Part shown: positions 1 through 8,485 of the stretch, piece by piece
How the letters are laid out: each line of letters begins with the position of its first letter
How positions within the stretch are numbered: the first letter of the stretch is position 1
NCBI GenBank assembly: GCA_943912755.1
Contig: CALTWF010000017.1
Span: 1-64,000 of the forward strand
Source: an uncultured Pseudomonas sp.
GTDB lineage: Bacteria > Pseudomonadota > Gammaproteobacteria > Pseudomonadales > Pseudomonadaceae
DNA: 64,000 nucleotides
Reading direction: 5' to 3'
The notes under the pieces: generated by a model
Told to the model about the DNA's origin: nothing
The model's input: only the letters and a program-made list of their open reading frames with translations
Databases searched by the model: none
Position numbers and translations under genes: made by a program

Positions 1-1084
1 TGGCCAGGCGATCGACATGCGGGTTCAGCGAGCACAGGCCGTTGGACAGCTCCTCCGGCAGCATCGGGATCACCCGCTCGGGGAAGTACACCGAGTTGCC
101 GCGCACCAGGGCTTCGGCATCCAGCGCCGAACCGAGGCGGACATAGCTGGAAACGTCGGCAATCGCCACGTACAGGCGCCAGCCACCGGAGAACAGGCGC
201 AGCTTGCCGAGGCTTTCGCAATACACGGCATCGTCGAAGTCGCGGGCGTCTTCACCGTCGATGGTGACGAACGGCAGGTGGCGCAGGTCGATGCGCTTTT
301 CCTTGTCCTTCTCTTCCACGTCCGGCTTGAGCTTGCGGGCTTCCTTGAGCACCGCCTCGGGCCAAACGTGGGGAATGTCGTAGCTGCGCAGCGCCACGTC
401 GATTTCCATGCCCGGCGCCATGTAGTTGCCGATCACTTCGACCACGTCGCCCTGCGGCTGGAAGCGCGGGGTCGGCCAGTGGGTGATCTTCACCTCGACG
501 AACTGGCCGATCTTGGCCCCGGCGTTACGGCCCGGGGTGACCAGCACTTCCTGCTGGATCTTCGGGTTGTCGGCAGTAACGAAGCCGATGCCACCCTCTT
601 CGAAGTAGCGACCGACGATGCTTTCGTGGGCGCGGGAGATGATTTCCACCAGCACGCCTTCACGGCGGCCGCGGCGGTCGACACCGGAGACCCGGGCCAG
701 GGCGCGGTCGCCGTCGAACACCAGGCGCATCTGCGACGGGCTGAGGAACAGGTCTTCCGTACCATCGTCCGGAATCAGGAAGCCGAAGCCGTCGCGGTGG
801 CCGGAAACGCGGCCGAGGATCAGGTCGAGCTTGTCCACCGGGGCATAGGTGCCGCGCCGGGTGTAGATCAGCTGACCGTCGCGCTCCATCGCCCGCAGGC
901 GGCGGCGCAGGGCCTCGATCTGATCCTCGGTGTGCAAACCGAATTCCTCAACCAGTTGCTCGCGCGCAGCCGGCGAGCCTCGTTCGGCGAGGTGCTGGAG
1001 GATCAGCTCACGGCTAGGGATGGGGTTTTCGTATTTTTCCGCTTCACGAGCGGCCTCGGGATCGAGGGACTGCCAATCGGCCAT
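1..1084 (-). CDS. rnr: Ribonuclease R, 5' part (gene runs off the left edge)
   Basis: RNase R is a processive 3'-to-5' exoribonuclease that degrades structured RNA and takes part in rRNA and tmRNA-linked decay. About 361 N-terminal residues are inside the window: a winged-helix segment, then cold-shock-type OB domains (a stretch reading GHRDGFGFLIPDDG near residue 107 is typical), then the start of the catalytic RNB domain with the acidic motif DGEDARDFDDAVYC near residue 272. The ATG is read on the minus strand at 1084, preceded by a purine-rich CCTCC complement. The remaining RNB and S1 domains lie beyond position 1. Its position next to tRNA-Leu is the usual one in Pseudomonas. The identification is firm although the gene is cut. 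Confidence 0.95.
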   Translation of the reverse strand, partial: MADWQSLDPEAAREAEKYENPIPSRELILQHLAERGSPAAREQLVEEFGLHTEDQIEALRRRLRAMERDGQLIYTRRGTYAPVDKLDLILGRVSGHRDGFGFLIPDDGTEDLFLSPSQMRLVFDGDRALARVSGVDRRGRREGVLVEIISRAHESIVGRYFEEGGIGFVTADNPKIQQEVLVTPGRNAGAKIGQFVEVKITHWPTPRFQPQGDVVEVIGNYMAPGMEIDVALRSYDIPHVWPEAVLKEARKLKPDVEEKDKEKRIDLRHLPFVTIDGEDARDFDDAVYCESLGKLRLFSGGWRLYVAIADVSSYVRLGSALDAEALVRGNSVYFPERVIPMLPEELSNGLCSLNPHVDRLA

Positions 1085-1259
1085 TAGGAGGGGTTCACCT
1101 TGTCTATATAAGGGTTAGTTTGGCATAGCCGTATTGAAACCGGAAATTTCAGCCTTGGACAGCCCCGCTTGGGACGGCCTGTGAACGGGCCTGTAAATGA
1201 ACTTCATGCTTCGGTCGATCAACGGCTTGAATTTTTTAAGATTTTTTTGAAACGGGGGG

Positions 1260-1288
1260 TTTACAGCCCCCAGGGGCATCCGTATAGT
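1260..1288 (+). promoter_or_regulatory. Sigma-70 promoter of the tRNA-Leu pair
   Basis: A TTTACA -35 box at 1260-1265 and a TATAGT -10 box at 1283-1288 are separated by exactly 17 bases. A GC-rich discriminator follows (GCGCACCACAGCG), as expected for a stable-RNA promoter under stringent control. The distance to the first tRNA is about 76 bases, leaving a 5' leader to be removed by processing. Nothing else is evident in the 1085-1259 stretch apart from the upstream region of rnr. Confidence 0.75.
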
Positions 1289-1371
1289 GCGCACCACAGC
1301 GACGGAGACCGTCGTTATAGTTGAGAAGCCGCACGATGTAAAACACTACGTCGAAGCGAAATCAGCGAAAT

Positions 1372-1458
1372 GCCCAGATGGTGAAATTGGTAGACACGCC
1401 AGCTTCAGGTGCTGGTGACCTTACGGTCGTGGAAGTTCGAGTCTTCTTCTGGGCACCA
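1372..1458 (+). tRNA. tRNA-Leu (anticodon CAG), copy 1
   Basis: An 87-nt class II tRNA with a long variable arm and encoded CCA end. The acceptor arm pairs GCCCAGA with TCTGGGC. The anticodon stem CCAGC/GCTGG encloses loop TTCAGGT with anticodon CAG, which reads CUG, the commonest leucine codon in these GC-rich genes. The T arm carries the GTTCGAGTC sequence. It is identical to the second copy downstream. Confidence 0.97.
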
Positions 1459-1463
1459 ATTTC

Positions 1464-1490
1464 AAATTTCAGATAACGCTTCTGAAATTT
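1464..1490 (+). other. Hairpin in the spacer between the two tRNA-Leu genes
   Basis: A perfect 10-bp inverted repeat AAATTTCAGA / TCTGAAATTT with a 7-nt loop lies just after the first CCA end. There is no T-run after it, so it is more likely a processing structure (RNase E/P/Z maturation of a two-tRNA transcript) than a terminator. The function is inferred. Confidence 0.55.
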
Positions 1491-1533
1491 ATGCGACACG
1501 CTACACCGCTTTTGTTTCAAATGCTTCAACTTT

Positions 1534-1620
1534 GCCCAGATGGTGAAATTGGTAGACACGCCAGCTTCAGGTGCTGGTGACCTTACGGTCGTGGAAGTTC
1601 GAGTCTTCTTCTGGGCACCA
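1534..1620 (+). tRNA. tRNA-Leu (anticodon CAG), copy 2
   Basis: An 87-nt tRNA identical in every base to the copy at 1372-1458, including the CAG anticodon loop, the long variable arm and the CCA end. The two copies are 75 bases apart and should be co-transcribed from the promoter at 1260-1288. The intrinsic terminator follows 10 bases after CCA. Confidence 0.97.
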
Positions 1621-1630
1621 TATTCTAGAG

Positions 1631-1654
1631 AAACCCGCGAAAGCGGGTTTTTTT
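1631..1654 (+). terminator. Bidirectional terminator between tRNA-Leu and the Slam gene
   Basis: The stem AAACCCGC / GCGGGTTT with a GAAA tetraloop is followed by a run of T on the plus strand. On the minus strand the same stem is followed by TCTC and T-rich sequence, so it can also stop transcription of the Slam gene that ends at 1701. Confidence 0.85.
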
Positions 1655-1700
1655 ATGCCTGCAGGAAAGCCCCGGCGAATACCGAGGCCCCTCTCCCCTC

Positions 1701-3194
1701 TCAGAACGTCTTCTCGAACTTCAACGCCACTTCGGTCTGCCGGTAGCTATAGGCCCAGTCGATGGTGCTGTCGGTGACCGTGCGCTTGGCGTACAGGGTC
1801 GGCACCACGCCGGCGAAGGCCAGGCGCGGCATGCTCAGGTTGGCGATGTAGATCTGCTGGCGGTCCTTGCGCAGGCCGCCGAGGAACACATCGGGCTCGT
1901 CGTAGCGGGTGCTGCGGTACAGGCCGATCAGGCTCAGGTTCACGCCGATATCGAAGCTGTGATACGCACCGAGGCTGCCCATGTATTCGCGGTTGCTGGC
2001 AGTGTCGGCGTCCTGGCTGCGGCGGGTGTAGGTGACGCCGCCAAATACCAGGGTCTGCGGATCGAGCAGGTACGACAGCGAAGTGCCCACCTGGCGCTCG
2101 TCGTAGTCGTCGAAGTAGTCGCGTTGCTCGCCCTGGAAGCGGTAGTGCTTGTGCTGAAGCTGCAAGCCGAGCTGCAGACGGTTGCTAAGGTTGTGCTTCC
2201 ATTCGCCGCGCACACCACTGGCCTGGTACTTGGTGTGGTGGTCGTTGTAGTAGTTCTCGAACAGCGGCGTCACTGACACGTCATTCAAGGCACTCTGGAA
2301 GTTGTAGCCGGCGTACAGCACGCTGGTGTTGTCGTCGTACCAGGTCTCGACATCGTCCACATCGCTGTGCCGGTCGTAGTTGTTGCCGTAGCTGAGGCCG
2401 CGCACCAGCAGATGGTGGTTGCCGGCAATCTGGAAACGCCGCTCGGCGGCGACGTCGTAGACCAGGCTGGACGAGGTGATCCGCTTGGGCATCTGCCGGG
2501 TGTAGTCGAAACAGTCGAAGAACACCGAGCAGACCTGGGTGGTGGTGGTCATGCCATTGCCCTGGTTGATATTGCTGTTGTAGCCGAAGCCCAGCGATGC
2601 CGAGCCATGCCACTGGCGGCGCAGGTCGATGCCCTTGTGGTACTCGCCGAGCACGCTCAGCACCTGCTCGGGCACATCGGTCGCGGCGACCTCGCGGAAC
2701 AGCGTCTCGGCCTCACGGGTCTGGTTGTCCTCGAACAGGGTCCGGGCCAGTTCCAGGCGGGCGCGAACGAAGCCGGGCTGCAACTCATCGGCCCGGCGCA
2801 GATGGGCGATGGCCTGCTTGTAGCGGCGCTCACTACGATCGATCAGGCCCTCGGCCATTTCTACCAGTGCCGCCTCATGGCCGGGCAGTTGCCGGTAGCG
2901 CTCGACGAACTGGCGCACCTTGCCCCACTGCTGCAGGTTGATCGAGACATAGATCGCCGGCCCCAGATCTTCCAGGGTGTTCTGCACGTTGTAGGTCTGC
3001 CCCTCGATCGTTATTAGCGACGCGTCGTTCTCGGCCGGGTCCGGCGCGCCAAGATTGGCCCGCTCGCGCGCATCGGCGCCGCGGTCGATCTTGTTCAGGA
3101 GCAGACGGGTGTCGTCGTCGTCGGCCAGCAGCGCGGTGGAAAACAGGGTCGAGAAACACAGCAGGGCGACGTGCACCCGCAAGGACGGCAGCAT
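1701..3194 (-). CDS. Slam-type surface/secreted protein assembly modifier (type 11 secretion, TPR plus beta-barrel)
   Basis: A 497-residue outer-membrane protein. It has an N-terminal signal peptide (cleavage near ...TALLA/DD), a helical TPR-like periplasmic region at about residues 70-195 (for example the RRYKQAIAHLRRADELQPG repeat), and a C-terminal beta-barrel from about 200 ending in phenylalanine (KFEKTF). This layout is that of the Slam (DUF560) family, which moves TbpB-like lipoproteins or hemophilins across the outer membrane. The partner is probably the hemophilin-like protein encoded just upstream, 78 bases away on the same strand. In Acinetobacter and Xenorhabdus the same gene trio (receptor, hemophilin, Slam) takes up heme. 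The family call comes from the architecture and neighbours; substrate specificity is inferred. Confidence 0.83.
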   Translation of the reverse strand: MLPSLRVHVALLCFSTLFSTALLADDDDTRLLLNKIDRGADARERANLGAPDPAENDASLITIEGQTYNVQNTLEDLGPAIYVSINLQQWGKVRQFVERYRQLPGHEAALVEMAEGLIDRSERRYKQAIAHLRRADELQPGFVRARLELARTLFEDNQTREAETLFREVAATDVPEQVLSVLGEYHKGIDLRRQWHGSASLGFGYNSNINQGNGMTTTTQVCSVFFDCFDYTRQMPKRITSSSLVYDVAAERRFQIAGNHHLLVRGLSYGNNYDRHSDVDDVETWYDDNTSVLYAGYNFQSALNDVSVTPLFENYYNDHHTKYQASGVRGEWKHNLSNRLQLGLQLQHKHYRFQGEQRDYFDDYDERQVGTSLSYLLDPQTLVFGGVTYTRRSQDADTASNREYMGSLGAYHSFDIGVNLSLIGLYRSTRYDEPDVFLGGLRKDRQQIYIANLSMPRLAFAGVVPTLYAKRTVTDSTIDWAYSYRQTEVALKFEKTF

Positions 3195-3235
3195 GGTGAT
3201 CGGTCCGGGACAGAAAGGAATTGGGGGTCGGAAGG

Positions 3236-3251
3236 GGGCGCCGAAGCGCCC
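3236..3251 (-). other. UUCG-loop hairpin between hemophilin-like and Slam genes
   Basis: On the minus strand GGGCGC-TTCG-GCGCCC forms a very stable tetraloop hairpin 22 bases after the hemophilin-like stop codon. It lacks a U-run. It probably stabilises the 3' end of the upstream message or sets the ratio of the two products; this is inference. Confidence 0.5.
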
Positions 3252-3272
3252 TCCTCCAATGACACGCGGGTG

Positions 3273-4112
3273 TTACTGCTTGGCGCCGCCGAAGGCGACC
3301 TTGGTGGTGCTGGTGGTGTAGATACCGGCCAGGGCCTCGGCGTTGGCGCCGTAGAACTGACCCTGGATGTTGCTGCCGCGAGCGAAGGAGCCGTTCGAGG
3401 CGATGGTGGTGCCGGCGAAGTTGAGGGTGCCCACGCTACCGGTCAGGGTGCCGCTGCCGGAACCGTAGTTGGCGGTCAGCACGCCGGAGGTGACGCCAGC
3501 GCCGGTGTTCGGGGCGTACTGGTTCACGCCGACCACGTTGTACTTGGCGTTTACCAGGGCCGGCATGCTGGTGGTCGGGTTTTCGCCGACGTACCAGACG
3601 GTGCGGTCCGGGCTGGACAGGTTCAGGTCAGTGCTGTTGAGCGGCTGGGTGCCGGTTTTGCGTGGGGCCCATTCGCCGAAGTACACCTCGACACCCGAGA
3701 CCTTGGCAATGACTTCACCACCGAACTGCGGGAAGTTCGGCAGCGGGTCGTCGATCTGACGGTAGGCATAGACATTGGTGTTGTAGGCGTAGGTGTTTTT
3801 CCAGGTTTCCGAGACATTGGAAGTGACGCCAGTCGACGGATTGGTCTGGGTGATGATGGCCGACGAGAAGCCGGTACCGGTGAGCTTCAGGTTGGTCTGG
3901 TAGATCGGACCTGCCGCAAAACTCACAACTTTCGACGCATCCACAGTACCGCCAATACTGGTCGGCATCGCAATTCCGGCGGTATTGGCAGCCATCATGT
4001 TCGAGGGCGCAGCAAGAACCAATGTAGCATTCGAAGAGCCGCCAGAAACCGTTGCAGCAAAGCTGGTGGATGCCATCAGCGACAATGCGGAAACAACAAA
4101 CAGCTTTTTCAT
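3273..4112 (-). CDS. Hemophilin-like secreted heme-binding protein (Slam substrate)
   Basis: A 279-residue protein with a clear signal peptide (MKKLFVVSALSLMASTSFA) and no lipobox cysteine, so it should be soluble after export. The N-terminal half is the likely ligand-binding part, with VYFGEWAPRKTG and DRTVWYVGENP stretches. The C-terminal part, from about residue 185, is glycine-rich alternating sequence (LTANYGSGSGTLTGSVGTLNFAG) closing with GQFYGANAEALAGIY, the pattern of the 8-stranded TbpB-type barrel recognised by Slam proteins. Together with the adjacent receptor and Slam genes this points to a hemophore such as HphA or HrpC. Heme-ligating residues cannot be assigned from sequence alone. 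Base composition is visibly less GC-rich than the neighbouring biosynthetic cluster. Confidence 0.72.
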   Translation of the reverse strand: MKKLFVVSALSLMASTSFAATVSGGSSNATLVLAAPSNMMAANTAGIAMPTSIGGTVDASKVVSFAAGPIYQTNLKLTGTGFSSAIITQTNPSTGVTSNVSETWKNTYAYNTNVYAYRQIDDPLPNFPQFGGEVIAKVSGVEVYFGEWAPRKTGTQPLNSTDLNLSSPDRTVWYVGENPTTSMPALVNAKYNVVGVNQYAPNTGAGVTSGVLTANYGSGSGTLTGSVGTLNFAGTTIASNGSFARGSNIQGQFYGANAEALAGIYTTSTTKVAFGGAKQ

Positions 4113-4132
4113 GGAACCTCCTTGGATAGTTG

Positions 4133-4166
4133 AAAAAACACTGTTTTTAATAAAAACAGCAAAAAA
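4133..4166 (-). terminator. Rho-independent terminator/attenuator between receptor and hemophilin-like gene
   Basis: The perfect stem CTGTTTTT / AAAAACAG (4141-4159) is followed on the minus strand by TGTTTTTTC. It lies 24 bases after the TonB receptor stop and 28 bases before the hemophilin-like ATG. It should partly or fully separate receptor expression from the two genes downstream, so those may need readthrough or a promoter of their own. Confidence 0.65.
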
Positions 4167-4183
4167 TACGGTGCAGCACTTGA

Positions 4184-7100
4184 TCAGAAGCGAGCCGTCA
4201 GCCCCAACTTCATGGTGCGCCCCGGCGCCGGCATCATTGCCCGGGCCAGAGGATCGATGTAATAGCGATTGGTGAGGTTATTGACGCCGAAATCGACATC
4301 GATATTTTCCGTCACCTTATAGGAGGCGAAGGCATCGAATACCCAGATAGGATGCCAGCGATAAGGCCGGCCAAACCCCTCGGCACCATTGACACCACTG
4401 GCGATCCACTTGGCTTCTTCCTTGTTTTCGGCACTGCTGTGGTAAACCATTCGCCCGCCCAGCTCGAGGGTTTCGTTGAACAGGCGTACACCGCCGTCCA
4501 GATTGATCGAGTACTTGGGCTGCAGGCTGACCCGCGACATGGTCGAGGGGAAGCCACCAGTGACACAGCTGTTGATGGCCTTGTTATAGATCGGGTCGAA
4601 TGTGGCGGCGTAATCCTCGTCGCACAGTTTCTGCTCCAGGCGATAGCTGATACCAAAATTACTGAAGTAGCGCCCGGTATCGGTACGGGTCTGCAGTTCG
4701 ATCCCCGAATAGGTTTTCTTGTCGAACTGAACAATGTTGTAACTCAGGTCCCGATCTATATAGTCATGAATCTCGTTCTTGTAATAATTGATACGAAAAT
4801 CGGCGTGACGCCAGTCCGGCAGGAAGCTGCGCAAGTCGTGCACATAACCAACTTCCCAGTTATAGGCATGCTCTGGATCCATTGCAGACTTTGAACTTCG
4901 GCCAAACGTAATTCCAGACTGAGTGTCTTCATACAATGTCGGAAAACGAACGAACTCGCTGTAGCGCACATAGACCCGAGCATTTTCACTGAGCAGGAAC
5001 GTCAGCCCCGCCATAGGCGTCCAGGCATGATCGCGGCGCTTTTCAGGCTTCGCCCATTTGTCTTCCTCGGTAGTGGCGGCAGTCACTAGTCCCGCTTCGG
5101 CAGGACTGACATAACGCTTGGCGGTTCCCGTAGTGCCCTGTGCATTGGCAACCGTCTCGCTCAGATCGATCGCGCCATTGAGGAACTGGTTGGTCGACTT
5201 GTCGATCTTGGTGCCATCGTAGGCAGCAGTGAATTTCTCACCGAGCGTGTAATACAGGCCATTGACCCGATATGCCTCAGTCTCCAGGGCGACCATTTCC
5301 TCGACCTCCTCCGCAGGAAGCCCCCAGGACTCGACCTCCGTGCGCACGTTCTGTTCAAGCGTCGCAGCCTCTTCATCATTCATCAGCCGTCGGTAAGTGA
5401 ACATCCGTCCGGTAATGACCTGATCACTCACCGACCAACCATCGTCACGATTCGCCCGGTGCTGGGCCAGCCCTTCGTCGAACGAGTTGTAGTCGCTGTA
5501 GCGCGCGCCGACGTTGACCACCAGCCAGGGCATGGCCGTCCACTCGTTGTTGAAGCTGAAGTTGTACTGTTGCCGGGTGCCACTGCGCGGGCCGAGACGA
5601 TTGGTCGCCCAGACGATCGGGTTACCGGCCACCTCCGGGGAGGCGTAGCTCTCATCGAGCTTCTCATGGCTGAAATCGCCGGCCAAAGTGACGTTGAAGG
5701 TATCGCTCAGGACCATGCGGTTACCCAGGTTCACCCCCCAACGGTCGTGCTGCGACACCTGCTTGGACCTGGCGAAGATGGTGAAGCGACCATCGTCGTT
5801 ATCCATGGCGACCGGCTGGGTGGGCGATGCAATCGAGCAGAAGGCAGGATTGCTCGTGTACTGGCACTGCACCCAGTTGTCCCAGGCAATGTCCCGGTTC
5901 TGCCCCGTCGCAACGACGCCAAACAACGAGTCGCCTGTCTGGTAGCGCGTGCTGTCGTTATTCGTCATCCAGATACCGGCCTGGAGATCGATCAGGTCGT
6001 TGTCGTCGGGCTTCCAGGTGTAGTTCAGCGACCAGGTATCCTGCTTCACCTCGGAGTAGGGGTACTGGATGCCCGTGTTCAACGTGCCGTCGAGCCCCTG
6101 GAAAGTGGTCAGGCTGTTGACGAAAGGCGAGGTCTCGCCGTACTCGATGTCGCTGTGCATGTAGGAGAGCTTCAGGCTCTGCTGGTCGGCCAGGTACCAG
6201 GTGCCCTTGAGCAGCGTGGTGCGCATATCGCTGGACGTGTTGGTCACCTCGTAGCCCGGGTGATACAGCTGGGCTACGTACGAGGTTCCGGCTCCCGGCA
6301 CATTCTGATTGCCTTCAGCCTTGGCCTTGTCCAGCCACCCTTCGGTTTCGTAGCGCTCGCTACCACCTTTGCCGCTGTAGTAGTTGCCTTTGCGCCGGTA
6401 GCTGTAGGCAGCCAGCAGATCGAAATCGTCCTGGCGAGTACCCGCCGCGATACGGAAGGCGTTGTCTTCAAAATTGAAGTCGGTGCCACCCGACCCCTTT
6501 CGCGGCGTGACCCGCCCGGCATTGGGCAAGGCAAAGCCGACGACGCCGTCATACGCCACGCTCGCACCCGGCACATCGTGATAATCCTGCCCAAACAGAC
6601 CACTGCCCGAATCCTGCGGCGACACCGAGTTACTCGCCGTCTCGGTCTTGATCTCGATGCCCCATGGCTCGCCTGGCTTGACGATATCGTCGACATCCAG
6701 GGTCTTGATCTGCACCGAGCCGCCGATGCCGGTCCGGCTGCCATCGGTGATCGAGGGTCCCTTCTCCACCGAGATACTGCCGATCATGTTGGGATCGACA
6801 TAGTTGCGGTTGGAGACGCCGCCCGAGCCCTGCCACACCGACATCGCCTGCTCGGTGCCGTCCACTGTCACCGGGATCCGCCCCTCACCCTGGATGCCGC
6901 GGATGTTCGGGTCCAGTGCACCGCTGTTGCGCGAGTCGCCGCTGTAGACGCCGTTCAGGCCGCTGAATACATCGGACACCGAGGTGCCCTTGTAGCGCTC
7001 CAGCTCTTCCTTGCCGGCATAGACGCTGGAGATGTCCTTGCGATAAACGTCGTTGTGTCCCTTCTCGTCGCGCTCCTCCCACTCCGCAGTGATCTCCTGC

Positions 7101-7312
7101 GTCTCCAGCAACTGCGGCTCCTTCCCCGAAGCCGCGGCATCCTCGTAGCCGGCAGGCAGTTCGATTTCGACCGGCCCCATGTTCGGCGTGGACGGCTGCG
7201 CCGCCGGGGTTTCGCTGTCGGCCAGCGCAACAGGGCTGGACAGCGCCAGCAGGATCGACCAGGCCAATGGCTTGAGGCGCATCGGCTTGGGAGGACTGAT
7301 GAAGAAGGACAT
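4184..7312 (-). CDS. TonB-dependent outer-membrane receptor, probably for hemophilin/heme (HphR-like)
   Basis: A 1042-residue TonB-dependent receptor. A signal peptide ends near ALA/DSE (about residue 31). A possible TonB box (QEITAEWE) sits near residue 72. The plug spans about 85-205 (DVFSGLNGVYSGDSR, NIRGIQGEGRIPVTVDG, VEKGPS), and a large 22-strand barrel ends in the classic terminal phenylalanine (GLTARF). It is longer than most siderophore receptors, as is common for receptors of protein-bound heme. Its neighbours are a hemophilin-like protein and a Slam protein. It imports a ligand into the periplasm using the TonB/ExbBD motor. A Fur-like box lies upstream. An alternative role as receptor for the metallophore of the adjacent cluster cannot be excluded. 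Confidence 0.88.
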   Translation of the reverse strand: MSFFISPPKPMRLKPLAWSILLALSSPVALADSETPAAQPSTPNMGPVEIELPAGYEDAAASGKEPQLLETQEITAEWEERDEKGHNDVYRKDISSVYAGKEELERYKGTSVSDVFSGLNGVYSGDSRNSGALDPNIRGIQGEGRIPVTVDGTEQAMSVWQGSGGVSNRNYVDPNMIGSISVEKGPSITDGSRTGIGGSVQIKTLDVDDIVKPGEPWGIEIKTETASNSVSPQDSGSGLFGQDYHDVPGASVAYDGVVGFALPNAGRVTPRKGSGGTDFNFEDNAFRIAAGTRQDDFDLLAAYSYRRKGNYYSGKGGSERYETEGWLDKAKAEGNQNVPGAGTSYVAQLYHPGYEVTNTSSDMRTTLLKGTWYLADQQSLKLSYMHSDIEYGETSPFVNSLTTFQGLDGTLNTGIQYPYSEVKQDTWSLNYTWKPDDNDLIDLQAGIWMTNNDSTRYQTGDSLFGVVATGQNRDIAWDNWVQCQYTSNPAFCSIASPTQPVAMDNDDGRFTIFARSKQVSQHDRWGVNLGNRMVLSDTFNVTLAGDFSHEKLDESYASPEVAGNPIVWATNRLGPRSGTRQQYNFSFNNEWTAMPWLVVNVGARYSDYNSFDEGLAQHRANRDDGWSVSDQVITGRMFTYRRLMNDEEAATLEQNVRTEVESWGLPAEEVEEMVALETEAYRVNGLYYTLGEKFTAAYDGTKIDKSTNQFLNGAIDLSETVANAQGTTGTAKRYVSPAEAGLVTAATTEEDKWAKPEKRRDHAWTPMAGLTFLLSENARVYVRYSEFVRFPTLYEDTQSGITFGRSSKSAMDPEHAYNWEVGYVHDLRSFLPDWRHADFRINYYKNEIHDYIDRDLSYNIVQFDKKTYSGIELQTRTDTGRYFSNFGISYRLEQKLCDEDYAATFDPIYNKAINSCVTGGFPSTMSRVSLQPKYSINLDGGVRLFNETLELGGRMVYHSSAENKEEAKWIASGVNGAEGFGRPYRWHPIWVFDAFASYKVTENIDVDFGVNNLTNRYYIDPLARAMMPAPGRTMKLGLTARF

Positions 7313-7387
7313 GGCGAGACTCTTGTTTATCGGTGCATGGCAGTTTCATGACCGCTCTGCGGCGGCGAAGTGATACTACCGATAAAC

Positions 7388-7406
7388 GCAAATGAATCTC
7401 GTTTAG
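7388..7406 (-). promoter_or_regulatory. Putative Fur box upstream of the TonB receptor
   Basis: The sequence AATGA-ATC-TCGTT (7391-7403) matches the core of the Fur consensus (AATGA-TAA-TCATT) with one mismatch in the second arm. It lies about 76 bases before the receptor ATG in an AT-rich patch, where an iron-repressed promoter would be expected. Confidence 0.55.
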
Positions 7407-7455
7407 ATTGGTATGCGAGAGGCTGAAAAATGTATGCGCTCGAAAACGCTGGCGC

Positions 7456-8418
7456 TCAGCGTTTCCTGCCGAAGATCGACTTCGGCGCCCGCCCGAAGTA
7501 ACGGGTAAAGGCCACGGTGAAGTTGTTCGGGTACTTGTAGCCCACCTGCCACGCCGCCTGGGCGACCTGCTGGCCCGCCTCCAGCAGGGTCATGGCCTTG
7601 CGCATGCGCAGGTCCAGCAGCATGCGCGCGGGCGTGGTATCGAACAGATAGCGGAAGCCTTCCTTTAACTTGTGCTCGTTCATGCCAACGCTGGCGGCGA
7701 GGTATTCCACGGTCAGCGCGGTATGCAACTGCTCGCAGAGGATATTGCGCGCGCGCTCGATGCGCTCGATCTCGCTGGTACTCAGGGGCGAGGCGGTGCC
7801 GTCCTGCGGCGCCAGCAGGTTGAACTGCTCCGACAGCAGGCTGAGGGTGTGGATATGCAGGTCTAGACGATTGGACGGGTTCAGCACCCCCGGTTGCAGG
7901 TAGCGCACCAGCGCCGCGGCATGGGCCTGGGCGGCCTTGGAGCTGGCACGGAAATCAATGCGCTGCAGACGCCCGCTGCCGAGCACCTGGGCGGCGCGCT
8001 CCTCGCCGACGTACTTGCACAGGGTCGCCTGGTCGATCACCACGCGTAGCTGCGAGGCGGTTTCGTTGGCCTGGTAGCGCCGCTCGCCAGGTGTGGCGCG
8101 AAACGCGGTGATGGTGGTCTGCCCGGCTTCGAAGGCGAGGTTGCTGCCGTCCTTGCCGAGAAAGCCGGATTTCCCCTGCAGGCCGATGGTCACCACCATC
8201 ACATGGCCGTCATGAGGGCCGCAGGTTTCCTCGATCAGGGTGCGCGTCGGGTGATAGTGCAACCGCCCCAGCGACAGGCCCTGCTCCAGCTGCAACAGCT
8301 CGGAATAACAGTTGCCGACATCCTCGGCCAGTTGCATGCGCAAGCGCCCATCGGCCTGTACCGAACGCTGCCGTGGGTGGTCGAGGCCAAGACGGCAACT
8401 CCCTTTCATTGTGTTCAT
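7456..8418 (-). CDS. AraC/XylS-family regulator of PchR/PdtC type
   Basis: A 320-residue transcription factor. The C-terminal ~100 residues form the two-helix-turn-helix AraC domain (LTVEYLAASVGMNEHKLKEG and the second helix at AQAAWQVGYKYPNNFTVAF). The N-terminal ~200 residues resemble PchR, which senses a ferric siderophore in the cytoplasm. I place the start at the ATG at 8418 because a GGGATG ribosome site lies just upstream and the longer frame to 8487 would run into the Fur box. It is divergent from the biosynthetic cluster and upstream of the receptor, so it may activate either when the cognate metal complex enters, as PdtC does for pdt genes. That target assignment is inferred. Confidence 0.82.
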   Translation of the reverse strand: MNTMKGSCRLGLDHPRQRSVQADGRLRMQLAEDVGNCYSELLQLEQGLSLGRLHYHPTRTLIEETCGPHDGHVMVVTIGLQGKSGFLGKDGSNLAFEAGQTTITAFRATPGERRYQANETASQLRVVIDQATLCKYVGEERAAQVLGSGRLQRIDFRASSKAAQAHAAALVRYLQPGVLNPSNRLDLHIHTLSLLSEQFNLLAPQDGTASPLSTSEIERIERARNILCEQLHTALTVEYLAASVGMNEHKLKEGFRYLFDTTPARMLLDLRMRKAMTLLEAGQQVAQAAWQVGYKYPNNFTVAFTRYFGRAPKSIFGRKR

Positions 8419-8485
8419 GACGACATCCCTGCGGTGTGCGAGCCGCACGCTTCGCATAGGAACGGCTCCGGCTCGCATACTTAAC

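Noticed and set aside
1372..1620. Tandem tRNA-Leu copies as attL/attR of an integrated element
   Set aside because: Both copies are complete and only 75 bases apart, with no integrase between or near them; the tRNA 3' sequence was not seen again near the right end of the accessory region.
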